NCBI RefSeq assembly: GCF_042453785.1
Contig: NC_091664.1
Coordinates: forward strand, 16,775,001-16,839,000
Length of the DNA: 64,000 nucleotides
Direction: 5' to 3'
DNA from: Malus domestica
Lineage: Eukaryota > Streptophyta > Magnoliopsida > Rosales > Rosaceae
In this document: positions 56,162 to 64,000 of the stretch, in pieces
How the letters are laid out: each line of letters starts with the position of its first letter
Numbering within the stretch: the stretch's first letter is position 1
Translations under genes and position numbers: made by a program
Notes under the pieces: model-generated
What the model saw: the letters and a program-made list of their open reading frames with translations, nothing else
The model's database searches: none
What the model was told of the DNA's origin: nothing

Positions 56162-58380
56162 TGACACACCCTGATCCGGAGGATCCAGGTGTGCTGGCCG
56201 TCACGTGGGCGTGACGTAACCATAAGCACGACACGGAAGCGTAATAACAACATATAACAACAGAAATTCAACCCAAACTCAACATAACCACATACGGACA
56301 TAACCGGACGAGTTTACAAGTAAACACATAAGTTCAGAGCATAGGTTATCTGCAGTCTAGTAGGACTAAAATAAGAATACATCACCCTCAGGTGAGTCCT
56401 ACATGTCCCAAATCTGTCAGAAAGCCGGAAAGGACCTCGTGAGCCAACCACCGCTAAACTAGAACCTGGAGGGGCGCAAAACAAAATGAGTGGGTCAGTA
56501 AAACAAATTAGTTTTCCAAAACATTTCATTAAAACAGTTATATCCCCTCGCCGTAAAAACCTGTATACTTTCCCAGAAATATATAACCATATAAAATCTC
56601 AACATTTAAATCTCAAATCTTTAACATTTTCAAGAAAACATGCCATGACATAAATAAAAATATAAATCAGGTGAATAAGGAATTAATCGGAGACCCTGCA
56701 GTTGGTCCTATACGATTAATTCAATAGCTCAAATCCCACTAAGCCGGAGTCACCACAGTGACCTATACGGCCCTACTCTGCACATCACTCGGAACTACGT
56801 AAGGTAGTCTATACGATGAAAGGTGTAAAAATACGCTCTAGTGCTTCTCTCATCATATCATCAGCGCGCATAACTAAGATCACCCACTAGTCGGAATCAC
56901 GCCTAGTGATCTATACGACTAGCATGTCGGAACCCTCACATGGTCTGTACGACATCCACCTACTTGGATCCAAGGCGAGCGTGCGGTGTGGTGAATAATA
57001 TAAGCACTAACACCTAGGGTGCAGGTTATGAGCTCAAATTATATTGATATCAATCCATTCAATTAAATGAATAATGAACTCACCTGACTTACCTGTGCCT
57101 CCACAGCACCATGCAACATGTATGCATCATATCTCAATCATATAATTCATAAACCAATTCATGATTTTCAAATAATTCTATGCATGGCATATTCAAGACA
57201 TATTTTCATATAGAACATTTTTCTGGGAAAAACAGTAGTATATAGGTAATACGAAAACAAAACTGCCCACTCACTGATAAGTCGACGGGTCGTAACCCCC
57301 GTGGCGTCCCTGGATGCGGTCGTCCTCGGGATACGTCTCACCTATATGCGAAACAACTATAAAAACATTAATTTTAAGCATATCACCAATAATTCGAAAT
57401 AACTTCTCATACGATGCTCAATTTTGGTATATGAATATACCACATCGACCTACTCGACGTCACGAGCGTCGAGAAATTTTTAGAAAAATTTTTGGAAGCC
57501 CCACGCGCCCCCACGCGCCACACGTGGCACGGGTCCACGCGCTGGCCACGCGCAGCACGTGCAGCGCACGTGTCGTCTTCTTCACAGGGCCTCGCCGGAC
57601 TGGTTCTCCGGTGGCCGGACTCCGGCCGAACTCCGGCCGATTTTCAAACTCACTATTCTCCTTCGTTTTTCACCCATTTTCTTCGTATTTTATACCAAAT
57701 TGAAGCCCTAAGAGTGTACTATCACGTTGGACTAGTTTTAGGGCCTAAAAACTACGAAATCTCACCTTGCAAAGACCAAGGGTTCGGCCAAACTTGAAAC
57801 CTACGATCCCGACGTCCAAAACTCTCCAACGAACGTCTCCGAGCTTCCTTAGGACCTCCTAAAGCTCACCACAAGCTTGAAATCTCCTGAAACACAACAT
57901 TTTACGTTCGCATGAACAGTACCTCAAAAATGGAGGTTCGGGATCTACGTGAAATCGAAGGTTTCACTTCCTAAAACTAGCACCAATGAACTCAGGACGT
58001 CAAAACGATGAAGATACATACCTTATTTGCCCCGATCCGTCAAGTTTTGAAGGGTTTTGGTGGTGGTCCGTACGATATGGGTGTGTTTGGGTGTGAGGTC
58101 GGGAGAGAGAGAGAGAGACTGAGAGGGTGATCGAGAGGGAGGAGAGAAAGGGACTGATCTTGTGTGGTCAAACCAATCCACACCATCCAAAATCTCTCTT
58201 AAGTCCCTAACCACAAAAATATAAAATCAACTTCCAAAATATTTCTAACTTAAACAACTTCTTAAAAGTTTAGGGACCAAACATTTTCAAAACGTAATAC
58301 ACCCATACCTTGATACCTGACAAGGGCATTTTTGTCCTTTCACATTCCCGCCAAAAGTACCTCCGGGACGGGCTGTGACA
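56162..58380 (-). repeat. Tekay-like LTR, copy 2 (shared by both units)
   Basis: The same sequence as copy 1, offset by 7,186 bp. It acts as 5' LTR of the left unit and 3' LTR of the right unit. A single LTR between two internal regions is what unequal recombination between LTRs leaves. Confidence 0.9.
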
Positions 58381-58434
58381 ATCTCCCCTCCTTATAGAAT
58401 TTCGTCCCCGAAATTCCCATAACCAAATCATAAT

Positions 58435-60642
58435 TCAATACTCGTAGAATAATCTTGGGTACATCTCTCTCATCCGGTCTTCCGTCTCCCAAGTAGCTTC
58501 CTCCACAGAATGATTTCTCCACAACACCTTCACCAAACTCACCGTCTTGTTCCTTAGAACCTTGTCCTTCCAATCCAATATTGTGATTGGTTCCTCATCA
58601 TAAGTCAAATCCGGATTAATCTCTAACGGTTGATGAGGGATCACATGAGATGGATCAGAAATATAATGCCGAAGCATAGAGACATGGAACACATTATGGA
58701 CCTTAGATAACTCCGGAGGCAGTTCCAACCGGTAGGCAACTTCACCAACTCTTTCAGTGATCACATAAGGTCCAATATATCTCGGACTTAGCTTCCCTCT
58801 TTTCCCAAATCGTACCACACCTCTCCAAGGCGACAATTTCAAGAATACCCAATCACCCACATCATACACTCGATCAGTAGTATGCCGATCCGCTAAACTC
58901 TTATGTCGATCCTGGGCTGCTTTCAGGTTTGACTTAATTACCTGAACATTTTGAGTCGTCTCATCCACGATCTCAGGGCCTTCTAATACCCGTTCACCAA
59001 CCTCAGACCAACACAATGGCGTTCGACACGCCCTACCATAAAGTGCCTCGAATGGGGACATACCAATGCTCGAGTGAAAACTGTTATTATAAGCAAACTC
59101 CATTAAGTCTAGACGATCATGCCAAGAATCACCAAATTGTAATACCGAAGATCTCAACATATCTTCCAACGTCTGAATGGTCCTCTCTGATTGCCCATCA
59201 GTTTGAGGATGATAAGCTGTGCTATACAGTAATTGAGTACCCAGAGCTTCCTGAAAAGCCACCCAAAATTTAGAAGTAAACCTCGGGTCTCGATCGGAGA
59301 TAATATTTACTGGGACTCCATGATACTTGACAATCTTCGAAATAAACAACTTAGCCAATTTATTCAGAGGGTATTTCTCCCTCACTGGAATGAAATGCGC
59401 AGACTTGGTGAGTCGATCCACAATCACCCAAATACCATCAAATCCATTTCGCGTACGAGGAAGTTTATACACGAAATCCATGGTTATATTTTCCCATTTC
59501 CACTGGGGAACGGGAAGTGGTTGCATTCGCCCAAAGGGCTTCTTCCTTTCTGCTTTCACTTGCTGGCAAATAATACACCTGCTCACATATTCTGCAATTT
59601 CTCTTTTCATACCCGGCCAATAATAAAATGGTCGAATGGTATGATACATTTTTGTTCCTCCCGGATGCATCGCATAAGCTGAACAATGTGCTTCGTCCAG
59701 AATTTCCTTCTTCAATTCCCCATTATTCGGAACATACATTCTGTTTTCTTGCATGAGCATACCATCTGATTCCCGAATTCTGAGGTCTTTCTTTTTCCCT
59801 TCACTTCTTAACTGAACCAACTCCTGAATTTCTTCATCCACCATTTGAGCTGCAAGTATACGGTCCACCAAAACTGGCCTGACTTGAAAGCTAGCAAGAA
59901 AGGCTCCACTAGGGTCTTCAATCTCCAACCTTACTCCCGTTGCCCTCAGTTCAGCAAGAAGAGGAACACGGCAAGCATATAGGGCATTAAGTCTACCTTG
60001 TGGTTTCCTACTCAGTGCATCCGCTACTACATTAGCACGACCTGGATGGTATTCAATAGAACAATCATAATCACTTAGCAATTCCATCCACCTTCGCTGA
60101 CGAAGATTAAGATCATGCTGGGTGAATAAGTACTGAAGACTCTTATGATCAGTGAAGATCTTACACTTCTCACCATACAAATAATGTCTCCAAATTTTCA
60201 AAGCAAAAACAATTGCTGCCAATTCAAGATCGTGAGTAGGATAATTCCTTTCATGATTTTTCAACTGCCTAGAAGCATAGGCAATCACCTTATTATGCTG
60301 CATCAAAACACATCCCAAACCATTTAATGAAGCATCACTATATATCTCAAAATTACCGCTATCGTCGGGAAGTACCAACACCGGTGCATGAGTGAGGCAA
60401 TACTTCAATTGCTGAAAACTCCTCTCACAATTCTCATCCCACTCAAATTTAACATCCTTCCTGGTCAACTTTGTCAACGGTAAAGCAATCATAGAGAAAT
60501 CCTGAACGAACCGTCGATAATAACCTGCTAAGCCAAGAAAGCTTCGTACCTCCGTGACGGTTCGAGGTTGCTCCCAATTCTCCACTGCTGCAATCTTTTG
60601 AGAGTCAACTTGAATACCTTGAGCTGATACAACATGCCCCAA
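58435..60642 (-). CDS. Pol C-terminal part, unit 2: RNase H, integrase, chromodomain
   Basis: The translation is the same as 51249-53456 over all 735 residues, with the same domains (RNase H, HHCC finger, DDE core, chromodomain) and the same opening residues out of frame with the upstream ORF. No unit-specific change was noticed. Confidence 0.88.
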   Translation of the reverse strand: MGHVVSAQGIQVDSQKIAAVENWEQPRTVTEVRSFLGLAGYYRRFVQDFSMIALPLTKLTRKDVKFEWDENCERSFQQLKYCLTHAPVLVLPDDSGNFEIYSDASLNGLGCVLMQHNKVIAYASRQLKNHERNYPTHDLELAAIVFALKIWRHYLYGEKCKIFTDHKSLQYLFTQHDLNLRQRRWMELLSDYDCSIEYHPGRANVVADALSRKPQGRLNALYACRVPLLAELRATGVRLEIEDPSGAFLASFQVRPVLVDRILAAQMVDEEIQELVQLRSEGKKKDLRIRESDGMLMQENRMYVPNNGELKKEILDEAHCSAYAMHPGGTKMYHTIRPFYYWPGMKREIAEYVSRCIICQQVKAERKKPFGRMQPLPVPQWKWENITMDFVYKLPRTRNGFDGIWVIVDRLTKSAHFIPVREKYPLNKLAKLFISKIVKYHGVPVNIISDRDPRFTSKFWVAFQEALGTQLLYSTAYHPQTDGQSERTIQTLEDMLRSSVLQFGDSWHDRLDLMEFAYNNSFHSSIGMSPFEALYGRACRTPLCWSEVGERVLEGPEIVDETTQNVQVIKSNLKAAQDRHKSLADRHTTDRVYDVGDWVFLKLSPWRGVVRFGKRGKLSPRYIGPYVITERVGEVAYRLELPPELSKVHNVFHVSMLRHYISDPSHVIPHQPLEINPDLTYDEEPITILDWKDKVLRNKTVSLVKVLWRNHSVEEATWETEDRMREMYPRLFYEY

Positions 60643-63289
60643 AAAATGCCACTTCAGTCAACCAAAACTGACATTTACTGAACTTGGCATACAACTGATG
60701 CTCCCTTAATTTCCTTAACACCAAATTAAGGTGTCGGATATGATCTGCTTGGGACTTAGAGTATACCAAAAGATCGTCAATAAAAACAATAACGAATTTA
60801 TCAAGATATTTCTGGAATACCTCATTCATTAATCTCATAAAAGCTGCAGGTGCATTAGTCAACCCAAACGGCATAACCGAAAATTCATAATGTCCGTACC
60901 GAGTTCGGAAAGCCGTCTTAGGTACATCGTCTTCTTTAATCTTCAATTGATAATACCCGGATCTCAAATCAATCTTAGAAAATACACACGCACCTTTCAG
61001 CTGATCAAACAAATCATCAATGCGGGGCAATGGATAACGGTTTTTAATCGTTACCCGGTTCAATTGTCTATAATCAATACACAATCGAAGAGTTCCATCC
61101 TTCTTCTTCACAAATAATACTGGGGCACCCCAAGGTGAAGAACTAGGTTGAATAAAACCTTTATCAAGTAATTCTTGCAACTGGATTTTTAATTCCCTTA
61201 ACTCAGCAGGAGCCATTCTATAAGGAGTCAGAGATATAGGGTCCGTACCTGGAAGCAAATCAATAGAGAATTCCACCTCTCTGTCTGGCGGCAATCCCGG
61301 CAAATCATCAGGGAAAACATCCGGATAATGTCTGACCACACCAACTTCTTCTATACTAGTAGGAGCAACATCATTTAATACCACATGTGCCAAATATCCC
61401 TGACAACCCTTCGATAATAATTTCCTCGCCCTTATGGCAGAAATAACTCCATGTCTCACCCCACTTCTCTCGCCCACAAAAATAACCTCGGGTAATCCAG
61501 GACGATAAAAAGTAACTGATTTACCATAACAATCAATATGGGCACGATTATGGTGTAACCAATCGGCCCCTAAAATCACATCAAAATCCACAATATCTAA
61601 CGGAATAAGATCAGCGGACATAATCACGCCCTCAACCATCACTGGACACCCCAGATACACACTATCCACAATACATTTATCTCCTCTAGGCATGGCAAAC
61701 TCTAAATCAAATCCTAGAGGTGAAGGGTGAGGTTGGGTTATTTGAGCAAACGTATGAGAAATCACAGAGTGCGTAGCACCACAATCAATCAAAACCTTAG
61801 CAAAATGACCAAGAACATTTAACGTACCCATTATCAAGTCTGGATGGTTCTGAGCCTCCTGCAGGGACATATGATTAACTCGCCCCTGAGCTTGCTGACG
61901 TCCACCTCGGCCTCTATTGCCCTGATTACCTCGTCCCTGAGGATTACGTCCCTGGCCTGGCTGACTAGGCTGCCTGGATGATCCTGCACCACCAGTAGCA
62001 ATTTCCCCCTGACGGGGCTGACCTCCCTGATGCCACTGCGATCCACCAGTTGGCATAGAGGAATAAGAAGAATAACCTCCAAAATCCTGAGAATACCCTG
62101 TCTGAGGATAAGGCTCCTGAGAATACTGATAAGGTCCGGAAGCATACGGAGCCGCATCCCCCTGATAGTGGTAAGCACCACCACGATTCGGCTGGCCATA
62201 ACCACCCGGTCCAAAACTCTGCTGAACTGGTGCTGGAGGTGGCATATTAGTCTGCTGCGGTCTCTGCTGACCCTGGGGGCACTGAGAAGCCCGATGTCCC
62301 ATCTGCCCACACGTAAAACAAGCACCAGAACCTCTCCTACACTCACCATGGTGACGGGAGTTACAACGGCGGCACCATGGAGCGCCAGATCCACCAGCAT
62401 CCCTCTGACCCTGAAATCTGGGTCCACCAGAAAATCTTCCACCACCTCTCCTCGGGCCAGTAAAACTATATCCCCCACTAGAAGAACTCGAACTCGCTCC
62501 ACTCTTCTTAAAACACTGAGTCTGTCGAGGTCCAGGAATAGAAATACCCTTACCTTTGTCATTCTTCTTTTGACCCTCATTCTTGTCCTCATCATCCTCA
62601 CTGTCAGGAAGATTATCAGAGTCCTCCATCCTAACCAGAATCTCGAAATACTCATGATAATCAGCGCAGGGGAGTGCATTGGCAAAGGTACGCCACTTCT
62701 TCTTAGATCCCAACTTGAAACGTCGAAGCATCTCTCCCTGATTACCAGCTGTATCAGTGTCATAACGAGACAAATCAGTAAACTTTCTATAATATTCATG
62801 TGCCGACATATTTCTCTGTTTCAACCTGGTGAATTCCTGCTTCTTACGGTCAATATACTCAGGAGGAACGAATCTCTTCATAAAATGCTCCTTGAATACT
62901 TTCCAGTCGGCTGCCGTCTCAGGTGACATGTACCTAGCCTGATTTATCCACCATGCTGCTGGTTCACGACCCAAAAACCAAGTGGTGGTCTCCACCCACC
63001 TATTAGCAGGGAGATTCCCCTGACTCTGCATCACCTGGAAAGTTTTCTCAATATGATCAAGCCATTTCTCTGCCCCCTCATGACTTTCATTACCCATAAA
63101 CCGATCTAACTTCAAGTTGTACATGGTCTCCAGAGGTGTCCTCGGAGGAGGGGGAGGACGAATCACATTCTGTAAAGCCTGGGCCATCGCTTCCCCTAAC
63201 TGAGTAATATCCGGGAAATTAGGTTCAGAAGTACGGCGGGACTCTCTACGCTCTCTACGAGGCGGCATGATTCTGACAGAAAACATCAA
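60605..63289 (-). CDS. Gag-protease-reverse transcriptase, unit 2
   Basis: The translation is identical to 53419-56103 over 894 residues, including the same frame break in the T6G4 run at about 60637-60646. Sharing of this break by both units means it predates the tandem duplication, or is a working frameshift site of the family. Confidence 0.88.
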   Translation of the reverse strand: MMFSVRIMPPRRERRESRRTSEPNFPDITQLGEAMAQALQNVIRPPPPPRTPLETMYNLKLDRFMGNESHEGAEKWLDHIEKTFQVMQSQGNLPANRWVETTTWFLGREPAAWWINQARYMSPETAADWKVFKEHFMKRFVPPEYIDRKKQEFTRLKQRNMSAHEYYRKFTDLSRYDTDTAGNQGEMLRRFKLGSKKKWRTFANALPCADYHEYFEILVRMEDSDNLPDSEDDEDKNEGQKKNDKGKGISIPGPRQTQCFKKSGASSSSSSGGYSFTGPRRGGGRFSGGPRFQGQRDAGGSGAPWCRRCNSRHHGECRRGSGACFTCGQMGHRASQCPQGQQRPQQTNMPPPAPVQQSFGPGGYGQPNRGGAYHYQGDAAPYASGPYQYSQEPYPQTGYSQDFGGYSSYSSMPTGGSQWHQGGQPRQGEIATGGAGSSRQPSQPGQGRNPQGRGNQGNRGRGGRQQAQGRVNHMSLQEAQNHPDLIMGTLNVLGHFAKVLIDCGATHSVISHTFAQITQPHPSPLGFDLEFAMPRGDKCIVDSVYLGCPVMVEGVIMSADLIPLDIVDFDVILGADWLHHNRAHIDCYGKSVTFYRPGLPEVIFVGERSGVRHGVISAIRARKLLSKGCQGYLAHVVLNDVAPTSIEEVGVVRHYPDVFPDDLPGLPPDREVEFSIDLLPGTDPISLTPYRMAPAELRELKIQLQELLDKGFIQPSSSPWGAPVLFVKKKDGTLRLCIDYRQLNRVTIKNRYPLPRIDDLFDQLKGACVFSKIDLRSGYYQLKIKEDDVPKTAFRTRYGHYEFSVMPFGLTNAPAAFMRLMNEVFQKYLDKFVIVFIDDLLVYSKSQADHIRHLNLVLRKLREHQLYAKFSKCQFWLTEVAFFGACCISSRYSS

Positions 63290-63347
63290 AAGATCGTTAA
63301 GACATTAACAAATTTACAGGACTGCAACCTAAGCTCTGATACCAAAC

Positions 63348-64000
63348 TGACACACCCTGATCCGGAGGATCCAGGTGTGCTGGCCGTCACGTGGGCGTGA
63401 CGTAACCATAAGCACGACACGGAAGCGTAATAACAACATATAACAACAGAAATTCAACCCAAACTCAACATAACCACATACGGACATAACCGGACGAGTT
63501 TACAAGTAAACACATAAGTTCAGAGCATAGGTTATCTGCAGTCTAGTAGGACTAAAATAAGAATACATCACCCTCAGGTGAGTCCTACATGTCCCAAATC
63601 TGTCAGAAAGCCGGAAAGGACCTCGTGAGCCAACCACCGCTAAACTAGAACCTGGAGGGGCGCAAAACAAAATGAGTGGGTCAGTAAAACAAATTAGTTT
63701 TCCAAAACATTTCATTAAAACAGTTATATCCCCTCGCCGTAAAAACCTGTATACTTTCCCAGAAATATATAACCATATAAAATCTCAACATTTAAATCTC
63801 AAATCTTTAACATTTTCAAGAAAACATGCCATGACATAAATAAAAATATAAATCAGGTGAATAAGGAATTAATCGGAGACCCTGCAGTTGGTCCTATACG
63901 ATTAATTCAATAGCTCAAATCCCACTAAGCCGGAGTCACCACAGTGACCTATACGGCCCTACTCTGCACATCACTCGGAACTACGTAAGGTAGTCTATAC
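63348..64000 (-). repeat. Tekay-like LTR, copy 3 (partial, runs off the window)
   Basis: The first 653 bases of a third LTR, matching 48976-49628. It should serve as 5' LTR of unit 2 if the array ends here. Whether further units follow cannot be seen. Confidence 0.9.

Larger units (their letters stand above)
48976..64000 (-). mobile_element. Tekay-like chromovirus in a tandem LTR-internal-LTR-internal-LTR array
   Basis: Three LTRs begin at 48976, 56162 and 63348, exactly 7,186 bp apart, with two internal regions between them. All open frames repeat at this offset with the same translations. On the minus strand each unit has the tRNA-iMet primer site, gag-pol with chromodomain, and a polypurine tract. 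The third LTR runs off the window. The array begins directly after the 15-bp LINE target duplication, so it inserted at or beside its edge. LTR-LTR unequal recombination explains the structure, as would an assembly duplication. Confidence 0.85.

Noticed and set aside
1..64000. tRNA, rRNA and other structural RNA genes.
   Set aside because: Nothing with a convincing cloverleaf or rRNA signature was noticed by eye; a covariance-model scan would be needed to exclude small ones.

Overview
This is a stretch of plant nuclear DNA. It has intron-bearing genes with GT-AG junctions, an intronless TFIID subunit gene, an EMC subunit gene, and many nested LTR retrotransposons, non-LTR elements and small DNA transposons. 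Remembered similarity of the element-encoded proteins to ones common in apple and pear suggests a Rosaceae (Maleae) genome. That is an inference; no search was run.

Layout. 1-6.5 kb: a possible partial coding end, a degraded DNA transposon, an F-box pseudogene and a decayed Tat-like LTR element. 6.5-12.1 kb: repeat-only DNA with a ~0.9 kb module in alternating orientations (one copy split by a solo LTR with a perfect 5-bp duplication) and copia-like noncoding remnants. 12.3-22.5 kb: an old Tekay-like solo LTR interrupted by a complete 7,560-bp non-autonomous LTR element (LARD). This LARD lies on the minus strand and carries an antisense 208-aa ORF. 22.5-26.5 kb: small DNA transposons, including a Mutator-like element nested in another element. 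26.9-41.5 kb: the gene island, with TAF8 (+), EMC5 (-, four exons) and a 12-exon gene (+) encoding a PGK-like domain fused to a TrmB-like tRNA methyltransferase domain. The last two are divergent across 275 bp. Intron 6 of the fusion gene holds a young 5.6-kb Reina-like chromovirus. 42.5-49 kb: a 6.4-kb composite flanked by 15-bp direct repeats. It holds an RTE-type LINE, a 4.2-kb block with a second copy of the antisense ORF family (224 aa) and its repeat-rich upstream region, and a second LINE 3' end with a (TTG)n tail. 49-64 kb: a Tekay-like chromovirus in a tandem LTR-internal-LTR-internal-LTR array with a 7,186-bp period.

The three host genes are housekeeping in type (general transcription, ER membrane-protein insertion, probable organellar tRNA modification or a derived role). 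The rest is mobile DNA. The best candidate for something undescribed is the antisense ORF family at 17219-17845 (+) and 44409-45083 (-). It is conserved, has a leucine zipper and an N-terminal EAR-like FDLN motif, lies in two different element contexts, and is preceded by a conserved core promoter and many copies of a CCTCTTCGATTT-like box.
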